NCBI RefSeq assembly: GCF_019925205.1
Contig: NC_083560.1
Location: 34,704,270 to 34,768,269, forward strand
Length of the DNA stretch: 64,000 nucleotides
Origin: Metopolophium dirhodum
Lineage: Eukaryota > Arthropoda > Insecta > Hemiptera > Aphididae
Direction of reading: 5' to 3'
Shown: positions 1 to 12,065 of the stretch, one piece after another
Layout: every line of letters begins with the position of its first letter
Position numbering within the stretch: the stretch's first letter is position 1
Translations under genes and position numbers: made by a program
The notes under the pieces: generated by a model
What the model was told of the DNA's origin: nothing
The model's input: only the letters and a program-made list of their open reading frames with translations
Databases searched by the model: none

Positions 1-164
1 CAAACATTTAAATTGATGATTCAAATTTCCGTTATCATACGCGCAATGTAACAGCAAATAAAAGGTTGAATAATTATAATTTCTATAAAATACCTTTCAT
101 AAAAAGTAAACAGTACATTTGATCAAATTGATCAAATTGATCCATAATTTCTTTTTATTTTCAG

Positions 165-1380
165 GCTAATGAGGTCTATTAACCAATACTCAATGCAATT
201 GCAATGTCAAGGAAGAGATAGTGTTAATTTAGATAACACTGATTTTAGAAAGACAAGGCCTCATACTTGTGCTCCGCGCTGATCAGTTAACGATGACGAA
301 AATGATAACCATACATTTTTGTTGACCACATTGAGGCAAAGAGCCACAAGAGAACAAACTCATCTTCAAACTATTTATAATGAGGAGATTCAAAGGTATC
401 TATGATACATATTATTATATTACCATTTTACAATTTTTCATGAATTCAATCAATAATGTCTGTACAATATTACACAATGTACTTGTTATTTATTGTAATA
501 TTGGATTTATATAATAAATAATAAATACAAATGTAAATGTAAAAAAAAAATACATTTTATGGTTTAATGTTTTCCAATACACAATTAGTGACTACTATGA
601 GGGAGAACTTAAAACAGTATCCATTGTAGCAATAGATGGAACTTATCAATGCTTGCCAAACCATCCAAATGATTTAAGCCAATTACTAACTGACCACATT
701 ATAGACAATAATATGGTAATAAAAGGGTTTATCTTCCATAAAATATGAATAATAGTTACATTATTATTATTTTTAGAGTTTTACCGTGGCTTATGCTTGT
801 TTGATATGTCATACACGTGCAGCATAAAAAACTGTAATGAACTATGTCTTAAATCTATCATTGCCTTATTCTGATGGACCAGTGCAAGTAATTTCTGACT
901 TTGAAACAGCTCTTCACAACACTATTAGAAAAGTATTTCCCAATTGGCAACAAGTCGGCTGTTATTTCTATTTTAATCAGGTACACATTCTCTTAGAATC
1001 TAAAATAGAGGTAGGTAAAAATTATTATTATTATAAAAATCAAAAATTATGTACAGTCTGTGTTAAGACATGTGCAGGAAATTGGTTTCGTTAATATGGC
1101 TTGAATTATAGTGCCATTGGTAATTAAAATCTTAATAATAATATAGTTAGCTATAATAAAACTAATTCTAATGTATTTGTGATATTTTTGTTAATAGCAC
1201 TACCACATCTTCCATAAAATATAATTGTACTTCCAAATGTTCAAGGGTTCACAATATCTGAAGGTACATACCAGGCCATACCAATCAAACATCAAGTTAT
1301 ATAAGAACATAATCAACTTTTCAATTATTTTGTACGTTACTGGATACGTGTAATAAGTCCAGATGGATTTTCAGTGTATG
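165..1380 (+). pseudogene. MULE (Mutator-like) transposase relic with FLYWCH-like N-terminus
   Basis: Four exon-like blocks with GT/AG borders (165-395, 589-715, 777-980, 1198-1380) read as consecutive parts of a MULE transposase. Block 1 ends with residues like a FLYWCH zinc finger plus linker (CQGR, then FRKTRPHTCAPR, then TLRQRATREQTHLQ). Block 2 carries the DGTY motif around the first catalytic Asp. Block 3 carries ISDFETALHN and FPNWQQVGCYFYFNQ, the usual MULE core with its second acidic residue and the C-x-H/Y-F-Q segment. Block 4 resembles the ALPLLP...YFxxYW stretch further on. In-frame stops (a TGA near 283, another near 827, two more in block 4) make it non-functional. The longest open piece, 837-1094, is only block 3 plus intron. 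No terminal inverted repeats were found, so element ends are unknown. Family call is from motif order; the exact subfamily is not resolved. Confidence 0.75.
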
Positions 1381-2348
1381 GTATCAATTATATATAGTAT
1401 TAATTATAATTTATTACAATTTAAAAATATTAAAGATACCTACATCAACACATTAGTAGATCATAAGTAGATCTGGCATTGATTACCTATAGGTATATTT
1501 TATAGATCCATACAATATTATACATAATATAATTTCTTTAGAAGTTATATTACTATTATTTTAGGTAGGCTGTTGGACCAACAGTGTTGGTACATTATAT
1601 TATTCTAAAAATAAATAACTATGTTCCTATCCACATGTAATTATATAATTCTAAAACACTAAAGGTTAATGGTAATTAGTAATTTCTAATTTAATACAAT
1701 ATGTATATATATATTAATTTATAATATTATATACTTTTAAACCAATATAATGTATGAGTGTGTCTATCAAAAATATCCTAACTTAAACATTTAAACCAAT
1801 ATAATAATATATAATATTTAAAATTACGCTATAGTAGGTACATTTAAATGTTAACGTTAATATGTGAAAAGTTAATTAAGTTAATTGAGTTATTGTCTCT
1901 CTATCAGTCTATAAATATGATGTACTCTTGGTGTAGGTACCTATATTGAACTGCATTAAATATTTACTAATTGCTATTAATTCATATGTATTATGTATAT
2001 TATAATACGATTACTATATATATACAACTATACTATATAGGTACAATAGGTACATAGATGTATTGAATACATATAATTCAAACTATAATATAAAATATAT
2101 ATATACATGCGTATACATAAGTCATAACACAGTAATACACCATTATAAATGAATAATTACTAATAATTTAAACAATAGGTAGGCAGTATGTATATATTAT
2201 TATATTATATAAATTCAAATAACATAATATTAACTAATATAATCGGTATACAAAAACATATAGGTACCTACATAGTACATAATATCATTAAACGCTTTAT
2301 TGTTATGTTGTACGTATTGTTATTAAATAATGTTTATATAAATATTAT
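1381..2348. other. AT-rich spacer, no gene seen
   Basis: Very AT-rich DNA with many ATATAT and TAGGTA runs. I see no exon-like block; the short open frame at 2188-2388 is low-complexity and runs into the head of a repeat. Confidence 0.6.
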
Positions 2349-2838
2349 AAAAAAGCGGATAAGTGGAAGTCGCTCTGCTGTACAGTAGGTTACAAGTGCA
2401 GGGTGACTGTAATGTATATCATTGAATTCAATGATATAATATCATTGTATAAGAAAACCGACTCTGAGCGGAGACGGTTTGTCAGTCACAACATTTTATA
2501 TTGTGATTATTTATTATATCATGTAAGTTGAATTAATATTATAATATTATTATTTTTAGTTTTTTTTGTTAGTTTGTATGGTGATAAACAAAGCGTTAGA
2601 AATTAAATCCTATTTTACTGGTTTTTCCGTCGTTATTTGTTGGTGGTTTTTCCCGTGGCATTTAATAACCATTGAGAAAATCGAAGTACCAAATTGATCC
2701 AATTTGCTAAAATATAAGAGACTATAAGTTGAAATCAAAGCACACCTTTTGGTAGACATTTTGTATACAAGAAAAAAAAATAATAAATAAACACCATTGT
2801 AAAACCACAAGCTTCCTCGCTCCGCTCAGAATCTAAAA
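2349..2838 (+). repeat. R1 repeat, short form, copy 1
   Basis: About 490 bp. Head has AAGTGGAAGTCGCTCTGCTG then TACAGTAGGTTACAAGTG, then the hairpin CAATGATATAATATCATTG and TCTGAGCGGAG. Tail is CGCTCCGCTCAGAATCTAAAA-like. The same head, middle and tail recur at 9125-9640, 29559-30063 and (inverted) 50409-50905, which defines the short form. The open frame on the minus strand at 2610-2810 is part of the repeat and not a gene. Confidence 0.8.
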
Positions 2839-3701
2839 CTACACTACTATATAATTTCATATATATATATATGACATTCAATAGTAAAAGTCAATTGTTT
2901 TTGATAAGCATTTGAAGTTCAAATTCGGAGAAATTTAGATATTTAAACAAAGATTAGTTGCATTTATATGGTTTATAATTTATAAATTGCATGAATTAAA
3001 CTCCTAGATGATCAGACATACCAAAAAATTACCTCTAAGTCTCTATTATAATAATAAATGTATAGTTGTAATTACCTGAATAGGTTTGTAGAAGTTTGTA
3101 TTCATATATTTTTTTACTGTTGAGTACTGAACGTTTTTTATTCTTGTTTCCTTCTAAGTTCATTTTACACTAACAGTGTCGAACCAATGACCAATAGGTA
3201 CTTTAAACCCAATTTCAAATATAGGTATATAATTGAGAGTTACAGATAACTAGATTTCCTATTTCAAGCATCAAGACCTAAAAGTTTATATAAAAATAAG
3301 ACTAATTTAAAATAGAGGCTAATTAACATCATAATAAATATATTTCAATAATTAGGTATCTATACTAAATCTGCTACTCGTTTAAGTCATTATGTCACTA
3401 ATGAGACTAAATTTTAACATTAGACCATTTTTAAATGTTTAAAATGTATTAAGTACCTAGTTAATGAATAATGATTATAAATAATTATATATGATATACC
3501 TATTTATTTTATCATGGTGAATTTGTAACTATATTGTGGGTTAAATAAATAAATACCTAACTATAGAATGTTTTCGTAAGAGATACCCATATCAAGTACA
3601 TCATTAGCTTGGAACTTTTTTTCGCGAATAAAACAATATGCTACCTAACTATACTATAATGCATACCTATGGGCTATGATAATGTAAGGATAGTGTACGG
3701 T
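2839..3701. other. AT-rich spacer, no gene seen
   Basis: No coding signal or repeat boundary recognised; a short (AT)n tract sits near 2860. Confidence 0.5.
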
Positions 3702-4737
3702 CAGGGCTGGATAAGATACCTCAAACAAAGTATCTAAATACAAGATAAAAGATGCTATGATATTTTTTAAAGATACTAGATACATATATCTGAGATACAT
3801 ATAAGATAAAAGACACTATAAACATTTATTCACATTTATTTATTTATTCATTTACCTTAGTCACAAAAAATATATATATTTATAAATAAGCAATATAAGT
3901 TATTAACTATTAAATGAAATAACCTTAGGTAAAATAAAAAAAATATATTTATAAATGTGCAATGTTTATTTACTATTAAATGTTTAAATTTTATTTATAT
4001 ATCCCATATTTTGAAAAAAAATTCTTGGTGACCTTTTAATGAAACTAATTTTTTGAAAGTTTCATCTGACATTCTAGATATGCATGGAGAATGAATAAAC
4101 CCAGAAAATGCAAATAGCCGTTCAACAGCAGCTGAAGCCGTTAGGCTTGCGTTATACTTTATAAATAATAATTTTATTTTTGAATAGTTATTTAAGCAAC
4201 TCAGTGATTTATTTTTGTCATTTAAAAAGCTTATAAATTCAAGTTCGTTACTTGTCTGCTGTCCTGACAGGTCTGGCTCAGAATAAAAAACAATAAAAGA
4301 CTACTCTGACTCGCCACATGAATGGGATTCAATTTCCAAACAATTTTGTTATACACTACAATCTATATCATTAATACATACAATTTAGAATCTGTTTTTT
4401 TCTCAATCATTTAATATGTGACACTTTATATTGATATATTATCGCCAGTCTGACGCGACATTAAACACCAGTTACTTTAATCTAACTTAGATTATGATTA
4501 TCTAATATTACAAACTGGTAATTTGAAATTACTAACTACAAATTCCAAAATTTGTTATTGGGCAATAAGGAAAAAAGTTATACAAATAAAACATAATTTT
4601 TGAATGTATCTAGTATCTTGATCATAAAAAGATACTAGAAACAAGTCAAAAAAAGTATTTAAATATGCGATACCAGATACAATTGTATCTCAGATACGTA
4701 TCTTAAATACTAGTATCTGAGATACTGTCCAGCCCTG
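3702..4737 (-). mobile_element. hAT transposon relic with CAGGGCTGGA termini
   Basis: Left end CAGGGCTGGATAAGATACC and right end GATACTGTCCAGCCCTG form terminal inverted repeats. Subterminal DNA on both sides is full of GATAC/TATCT motifs (for example AGATACTAGATACA near 3774 and CAGATACGTATCTTA near 4690). The flanking 8-mers, tgtacggt and tatactgt, match at 6 of 8 positions, as expected of an old hAT target-site duplication. The interior carries the C-terminal hAT dimerisation domain on the minus strand. Confidence 0.75.
3995..4348 (-). pseudogene. hAT transposase C-terminal fragment (dimerisation domain)
   Basis: Read on the minus strand, the frame ends at the natural stop 3995-3997 and contains ASAAVERLFAFSGFIHSP followed by SRMSDETFKKLVSLKG. 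This is the classic hAT C-terminal dimerisation motif (AAxERxFSxxGxI...R..L.......L). It runs open up to a TAG at 4301-4303, continues in the same frame with plausible residues to a second stop near 4349, and the rest of the transposase (RNase H-like core, BED finger) is missing. It is a broken remnant inside the 3702-4737 element. Confidence 0.75.
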
Positions 4738-5190
4738 TATACTGTATACCTAACCATAGTACTATAAAATTATTATTTAATATTTTTGTATACAATTTGA
4801 ATTATTGAAAGAATAAACTTAAAATTTTTAAAATGCATAGCTATTTAAACATTTTATTAATATACAAAAATAAGCATTACCTTTTTTATTGCATGGGTAC
4901 TATTAAAAAAATCGTTTTCATATTTTAATCTAACATTTTATAAACATTAGTGATTAGCATTAAATACGTAAGTACCTGGTATATTTCAAATGTACATTTT
5001 ACATTCCAGAATATTCCCAAAATTGAATAATTACAATTTTTAGAAAAATAAATTGATTATTAGGAAATAATAACTTCTGGAAAAAATAGTGTAGTCACTC
5101 TTTTTATTGTATAGACGTGCATTTATTCATTGACAGCATTTTTTCTTTTACAATTTTTACATGAAATAATGTAGGTGTTGATTGAAGTTG
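4738..5190. other. AT-rich spacer, no gene seen
   Basis: No exon-like block or repeat family recognised. Confidence 0.5.
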
Positions 5191-6040
5191 GATTTGAATG
5201 TTGACGGAAAATGAATTATGAAGCTGACGGAAGATGAAAACGTCGATGATGCTGCGGGAACAGGATCTGAATCAGGGTCAGTTGAGATTAACTGTCTATG
5301 CCTGAATAAAAGTTGCACGCCCGTGCGTCTGCGCTGTAGCGGACACGGTAATAATATCAGTTCTGGGGGCCTGACGGAGCGGATGGTGGCGTGAACACCA
5401 CGTCCACGTGTGTGTCGGGTGAGTTTGCATGGTGCTGGACGATCCTGATATGGATCGGTTCGCGATGCCGGACCTCCCTGAATCCTGCCAGTTCCAAGGC
5501 AATCGAGAGCGGGTCGTCTTCAGCCAGCTCAGATATCCCTTGCCTAATATTCGCTGGCGGGATGTGTTCTTCTACCAATTGTGGATGCGTCAAGCCGTTT
5601 TTTCGAAGCATGGGTGGTGTTGGGTGTTCATAACGCGGAGCCATGTTGTGGTGTATGGTGTTTCGAATCTTTTTCGACGGTTTTCGGGATACGTGTTTGG
5701 AGATTATGCGTGTCCTATGGAGGTCTAGTCGGGCTATACCATGGGCGACGCGAGTAACGTAGGACTGTCGGCTTCACAATTATGACCGGTGATAACTGTA
5801 GGACGCAGCAGCGATAACGTGGTCGTGAGGGGAGTGGAGGAGCAGGATACGAGACGCGTTTAGTCGTCGTTAATGAGTGGGAAGGCGTGTACGTGTATAT
5901 CGAACAGGTTGCCACAAGAGAATAAATGTCGGCACATCGGCCATGTCGGCCATGACGGTGCAGCCAACCGTGGCAAGTAGACTGGTGGAAGAGAGTATTG
6001 AGGCAGATTATAGCCCGCCATAATATATTATCTAAACATT
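5191..6040. other. GC-richer segment with unrecognised open frames
   Basis: This segment is clearly richer in G+C than its surroundings and has overlapping open frames on both strands. The longest neat one is 5357-5644 on the minus strand (95 codons from an ATG), with a hydrophilic product containing AEDDPLSIALELAGFREVRH and PDTHVDVVFTPP. I do not recognise the family. The opposite strand is also open (5391-5633 and 5429-5728), so base composition alone could explain the absence of stops. It could be an old transposon gene or a gene fragment; coding status is undecided. Confidence 0.3.
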
Positions 6041-6043
6041 CAC

Positions 6044-6480
6044 GAGGATGTGTAGTCTCAGTCTTGCAATTGCGTAACATAGGAATTTTACGATCAGAAG
6101 ATCACGTTTAGCTATGTTCGTTACAAATTAGAGCGAATCGATCAATTATAAAATTTGATGGCAAGAACATTATCTGCATTCGTATGTTAGTTTTTTACGA
6201 TTATTCAGTTTTTAAGTGAGTAATGAGCATTTTTAATTTACGCCATATTATATAGCAAACTTTGCATAACTTATGCAACTTATGTAAGTTTGGGCATAAC
6301 TTGCTAAAAAAATTAATTATCATAAAAAACCAACATACGAACACAGGCGATGTTCTTAACATCTAGTTTTATAAAAGGTCGATTCACTGTAATTTTCAAA
6401 CTAACGGAGCTAAACGTGATCTGCCGAGCATAAATTTGCTATGTTACGGACTTGTAAGACGGAGAGAAAACATGCATGAA
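6044..6480. mobile_element. Fold-back MITE (GAGGAYGT family), diverged copy
   Basis: Two long arms face each other, about 6055-6205 and 6320-6440. Both contain AGATCACGTTTAGCT, then GAATCGA, AAGAACAT, TTCGTATGTT and GTTTTTTA in the same order, inverted. The outer left end starts GAGGATGTGTAG, followed by TCTCAGTCTTGC and GTAACATAG; the right arm mirrors this with TCTCCGTCTTAC and GTAACATAG on the minus strand. The sequence is related to the elements at 39314-39595 and 47819. The exact right end is eroded, so that coordinate is approximate. Confidence 0.65.
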
Positions 6481-7744
6481 TGATAACTAAATCTAATAGT
6501 AGATAAGATCATAGTATCAGGAATAAGAAGAAGTATTCTCAATGATAAGACTTCGCATACTTTTTTAAGGGGCAATGTACATTATACGTATAGTTTATAT
6601 AGGTAGGCAACCAACAATAAACACATGGTGACGTCACGCGTATACATTTATTCATGTGCAAGGCGATGCGCATGCGTGAACTAGGACAAAAACACGGTTC
6701 GTGTTGATCATACTTTTTATTTTTTATAGGTAGATAGAGTGAAGTAACGATCGTGAAGTTCGTAGGGTGACAGCTGTACGTTATCGAAAGCAACTATAAA
6801 AGAGCTATCATCGTCTGGCCATGGCTTTAGATAAGATAATTTCGGTCGTTTTGTCGGCTTCATAATTTGTACATTGAAGAATAGGGAAACATGTGTGTAG
6901 TATTTTTATATATATGTGCACTATAGTAGTATAGTCTATAGCACGGTTGTAGATAGCATTTAAGATCGTGTCTAAAACTATTACAGAGAAATAGAGAATA
7001 TATAAAAATAATATTTTATATAATCATGGTCAATGTTGTGTGTTATTAGGGTGAGTATTTAACAGATAAGAACCCTCCGTGTTTATTGTTTGTCACATGA
7101 AGACTAGAACAAAGAGACCGCACTCGTACGACCTTAAATATCATGTTATTTTTACCAATACTAGCCTTCCATTCTAGCTGGGGGAGATCGCCGGACCCCC
7201 TGAGGTTGGCAAAAAGTGGATACTTCTTTTTGAGACACAGTCAATTGAATTATAATAATCGCACTTGTGATGAAGGTGATTTTAGCGGTCGGAGGTGGTT
7301 TAGTGATAAGAATTTGTGATAACGATTGTCTGGTTGGAAGGCGGGAATGTTTAAAAGTCGAGTTTGGGTGTCTAAAAATATCCCATGCCCCATGAAAATG
7401 AGACCCCCTGCGTATGCTGTATGCTCGGTGCTTTTTTGTATGTGTAAAAAATTTAAAATCGAAAACCGTGTAAGAGTGTATAGCAAGTCAGTCATCTCAA
7501 GAGAAAATCGATTAACTTTCAAGTTAGCCATCTAGGTAAGCAATCTAACTTCGTCGGATCGCAGACAACGTGCTACACCAAATCAGGTAGGAAATCTACC
7601 TGCGGTGGATTGCAGTCGAGCGGCTATAAGAGAAAAATAGTATTTTCCAAAAACCCATTTATGGGCATAAATAAATAGACCCCTCATGGTCAATATTGTA
7701 ATAATTCAATATCATACATTATACAACATATGAACTAAATTAAG
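6481..7744. other. Spacer; no supported gene
   Basis: A TGCGCATGCGT palindrome-like motif lies near 6666, resembling an NRF-1/Ewg site, but no gene start is evident beside it. Open frames at 6539-6793 and 7250-7531 (both minus strand) and 7326-7535 (plus) have unrecognised, biased products and overlap each other, so they are not called. Confidence 0.4.
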
Positions 7745-9692
7745 AAAAAAAGGCGGGCAAGTGGGTATCGCTCTGCCGTACAGTAGATTACTAGTGGGTC
7801 ACTGTAATGGATGGTGTTTAATTTCAATTCTATGATATAATATAATTTTATAAGAAAAAAGATTCTGAGCAAAGACGATCAGTCAGCCTATAATATTACT
7901 AAGTAAGTATATTTTATGATACTATTGTGAATAAAGTAATTTGTATATAACCCATTTACATGAAACATTGTTTTAAATTATCAATCCTTAGCTATACAAT
8001 TTGAACATTTTATAAATTTTTAACTACAAAAAAATTATTAAATATTAAATTTGATACATTTTGACAAAATTTAAACTTTAAATGCTTATAAAAAAAAATT
8101 ATACCTATGTATTTTTAATATTTTTCAGCTGCTATTGTAACAGTATATCAAGAGCTTTGTATTAAATGTTCACGCTTTTTGATACGACAGATAAAACTGT
8201 ATTATTCATAGAATAAAAAATCTAAAAAATCGAAATCTTAAATTGTACATAAACAGCTCAAAACAAGTCAAATTATTTTATAAATTTTATCGTGTATAGG
8301 AAATGATAATATAAATATTCAGTGAAATTTTCAAGTATCTACAGTCATACGTTTTTTAATTATAACAAAATAAGAAAATCGTTACATGAGAAATCGAGTG
8401 AATATCAAATGTTATAAAAATATAAATTTCAAACGCTCATAAAAATTCAGTTTGACTTTTTTGTAGACATTTTTTTTTTTGATAAAGGTAGACAAACTTA
8501 TGAGGAATGTTGTATTACATTTTTAAATCTTAGATTAAAAAAGAAAAATTTTTATGAATTTCTAACTCAAAATCATTTGGAAATTATCGTCATTTTTACG
8601 TATTTTCTAAATAATTGAACTTTAAATGCTTATAAAAAAAAAAAACTGTGACTAAGTATTTTTAATATTTTTCAAATGTCATTGTAACAATACATCATGA
8701 GCCTTGCATTAAATTTTGACGCTTTTTTACACACAAATGAAGTTGTATTCAAATTCATAGAAAAAAAGACTAATATAATTGGAAACAGAAAATGTTTCCA
8801 AACAGTTCAAAACAAATCAAAATATTTTGAAAATTTTATCGTGTATAGAAAATGCAAATATAAATGACCCGTGAAAATGTCATGTATATACGGTCTTTGT
8901 TTTAGAGTTATACCAAAAACCAAAATCGATTTTGTGTAAAACCAATTTTGCGTAAATATTCCCGTTTTCCCTTAATTTTTATGTTGTTTTTCTCGTCGTT
9001 TTTGAAAACTATAGGGAATTTCAACCTACCCAATGCATCATCAATATTCACTTCCCCATCGAACAAGATACTGAATTTGAAAATCGAAGCATTATTTCGA
9101 CTACTTATCGTGTACACAGACCAAAAAAAAAAAAAGAAGTGAGTAAGTCGATGTCACTCTGCTGTACAGTAGATTACAAGTGGGTCAATGTATAATGGAT
9201 TGTATGAAACTTGAATTTGATGATATAATATCATTGTATAAGAAAAACAATTCTGGTTTATCGGTTTATCAGACTGGATTTTTTAAATTTTTATTATTTA
9301 TTAATTTATTATAGCCTTTAAGTAGTATTAATATTATAATATTATTATTTTTTATTTGTAGCTACGGTGATACACAAATCGTTAGAAATTAAAATCCCAT
9401 TTTAAGCGGTTTTTCGTAATTTGTCAGTAGTTTTTTCCCGTGGCATTAAATAACTATTGATAAAATCGAAAAATGACCTCTTTAAAGTACCATCTTGATC
9501 CAATTTGCTGAAAGATAAGGTACTATATGTTGAAATCGAAGCATTTATTCTGGTAGAAATTTTGTATACAGAATATAAAAAGAAAAAAAATAAACACCAT
9601 TGTAAAACCACAGCTTCCTCGCTCCGCTCAGAATCTAAAACACACATTATTGTAAAATCAATACATTCATTGTTTCACTCAGAATCTAAAAT
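7745..9692 (+). repeat. R1 repeat, long form, interrupted by a short-form copy
   Basis: The head (GGCGGGCAAGTGGGTATCGC) is at 7751. The body shows the long-form landmarks (AACAGCTCAAAACAAGTC, ACGCTTTTT, several poly-A-led blocks, ACCAAAAACCAAAATCGAT). The body stops at a poly-A tract near 9135, where a short-form copy begins. A stretch resembling the long-form tail (ATCAATACATTCATTG...CTCAGAATCTAAAA) reappears only after that copy, at 9641-9692. The short form therefore appears nested just before the 3' end of this long copy. Confidence 0.7.
9125..9640 (+). repeat. R1 repeat, short form, nested copy
   Basis: Head AAGTCGATGTCACTCTGCTG at about 9145, tail TCGCTCCGCTCAGAATCTAAAA ending at 9640. 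The middle matches copies at 2349, 29559 and 50409, including GTTAGAAATTAAAATCCCAT, a TGACCTCTTTAAAGTACCAT-like stretch and the pre-tail AACACCATTGTAAAACCAC. Confidence 0.75.
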
Positions 9693-10493
9693 TACGTATT
9701 TTTCTATACAAGAACCAAATAAATATTATAAATAAAATTTGCGGCAGCATAGTTCGCAGCAGTGCTGAGAATTATATTAATGTATGTATTGTATACCTAT
9801 ATAATGTAATAAAGTAATAAAAGTACAGTTATATATTTCATACAGGCACACATCATATTATAATATTATAATCTGTCATAATATAGTCAATCATCTATTA
9901 TATTGATAAAGGTTTGGTTGACATACAGTCAAATTGAACGACTACCTATATATCATGGAATTAGGTAGGTATATATAATAAGTAGATTTACCGGAGATGA
10001 CATGAATGATTGTTTTAATAAAAAAATAACAATTACTTTACCTTTTAATTATTATTAGATTGTATTATTTAGTTTAATTAATTTAAGTTTATTTAATTTG
10101 TTTATTAAATTTATGTTTTAGTTTTGTCAAATTTTCTATTTTGTAATACATAATGTAATATATAATCCCAGTAGGCAAAGTACTATAGGTACCAGATTAA
10201 ATTTTAAGCAATTCGGGGCGCCAAAATGAAATTGTTCTCATAAAAAAAAAGGTAGTTTTGAAGGTATCTATATTTCTATAATTATTTGTTTCCGGTAAAC
10301 CAGGACGAATGTCCACCCTATACTTTATATAGATTATGTATATTATGTATTACCTATATAACGATCTACTGACGTGCAGACTGTTAGAAATATATTAGTA
10401 TAGAATAGAATATTAGAATATTTAGTACATCTATAAATTTCGTATATTTCCAACTATACGTCTAGATTACAGTATAATATGTAATTTTTTTTG
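9693..10493. other. AT-rich spacer, no gene seen
   Basis: No exon-like block or repeat boundary recognised. Confidence 0.5.
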
Positions 10494-11675
10494 AAAAAAG
10501 GTGGGCAAGTTGGTGTCACTCTGCTGTACAGTAGGTTACAAGTGGGTCACTGTAATGGATTGTGTTAAATTTTAATTCAATGATATAGTATCACCGTATA
10601 AGAAAAACAATTCTAGGTGTAGACGGCCAGTCAGTATTTTTAATATTTTTCGGAATATATCAGGGAGCCTTGTATTAATTTTTCACGTTTTTTGACCAAA
10701 CAAATAAAATTGTAGAATAGAAAAAAATACTAAACAAATTAAAAACTTACAGTGTCCGTAAACAGCTCAAAAAGAATCAAAATATTTTAAAAATTGTATG
10801 GTGCATAGAAAATGAAAATATAAACTTTCGGTGAAATGTTCATGTATTTACAGTTATTTGTTTTAATAGTTTTTAAATAACAACAAAATAACAAAACCAC
10901 CACCTGAGAAATCGAGTGAATATCCAATGTTGTAAAATCGTCAAACGCTCATAAAAAATTAATTTGACTTTCTTATGGATATTTTTTTTTTTGATAAAGG
11001 TACATAAGCTTAAAAAGAATCTTGTATTACATTTTTAAATCTTAGATTTTTATGAATTCCTAACTTACTATAATTTGCTAATTTTCTTGATTTTTCCATA
11101 TTTTATTAAGATTTGAACTTTAAATGGTTATAAAAAAAAAATGTGAATAAGCATTTTTATTATTTTTCAAATGCAATAGTAACAATATATTAGGAAAAAA
11201 AAATTATTTTTAATATTTTTCACCTGCCATTGTAATAATATATTAGAGCCTTGTATTAAATTTTCAATCTTTTTTAGACAACATAATATGTTATATTATA
11301 AAATTTTAATGACATTCATAGAAAAAATAATGAAAAATTTCTAATTGAAAATGTCCGTAAACAGTTCAAAACAAATCAAAACATTTTGAAAATTTTATCG
11401 CGTAAGTATAGATAATTCTTAAATAAACTAATGAAAAATTCATGTATATATAGTCAATTGTTTTAGAGTTACACCAAAAACCAAAATCAATTTTGCGTAA
11501 AAATTTTCATTTTTCCATGAGTATTATGTTATTTTTCCCTGCGCATTTGAAATTTATTGGGAAATTTATCTCCCGAATATAGCAACTAGATCACTTTCCT
11601 ATCGAACAAGATACTGTTGAAGAATATTGAAGCAGTTGTATGCCCCAAACGGTGATGACAGACACCAAAAAACAA
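10494..11675 (+). repeat. R1 repeat, long form, truncated at the 3' end
   Basis: Head AAAAAAGGTGGGCAAGTTGG at about 10494, followed by the CTCTGCTGTACAGTAGGTTA block and the GATATAGTATCACCGTATAAG hairpin region. The body follows the long form through ACACCAAAAACCAAAATCAA. The copy stops in an A-rich tract near 11675 without the CTCAGAATCTAAAA tail. Confidence 0.7.
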
Positions 11676-11839
11676 AAAAAATACTTATTATTATTATACA
11701 AACAATGACATTTTAAAAATGATTTGAACCTACTGTATTATTACTAATGTCTAATACTTAGGAAGTAAAATAAATTACTTTTGTAGCAATCATATCATAA
11801 AATATACTTAGTAATATATAGGCAGTCGACAGTCGACAT

Positions 11840-11957
11840 TCGCTCCTAATCGTTTTTCGTATACTTTCATATTATATCATTTGTACAGTGACCAACCACC
11901 CACACAACGCCTAATGTACAGCAGATCGGTACCCACTTGTCACTTACCCACCTATTC
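11840..11957 (-). repeat. R1 repeat, head fragment
   Basis: Minus-strand head only: TCCTAATCGTTTTTCGTATA, then a degenerate copy of the hairpin, then ATGTACAGCAGATCGGTACC and CACTTACCCACC. Confidence 0.55.
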
Positions 11958-12065
11958 ATTTTTTTATTTATAGATAAACAACCAAATATAAATATTAATA
12001 CAGCCATAATCAAAGTCCACATATTTACTTCTGTAGTTATTGTTTTTATTATGACGTACTAATTT

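Noticed and set aside
2610..2810. Minus-strand gene, with similar frames at 9402-9647 and 50428-50649
   Set aside because: All are the same portion of the short R1 repeat read in one frame; the sequences vary freely between copies.
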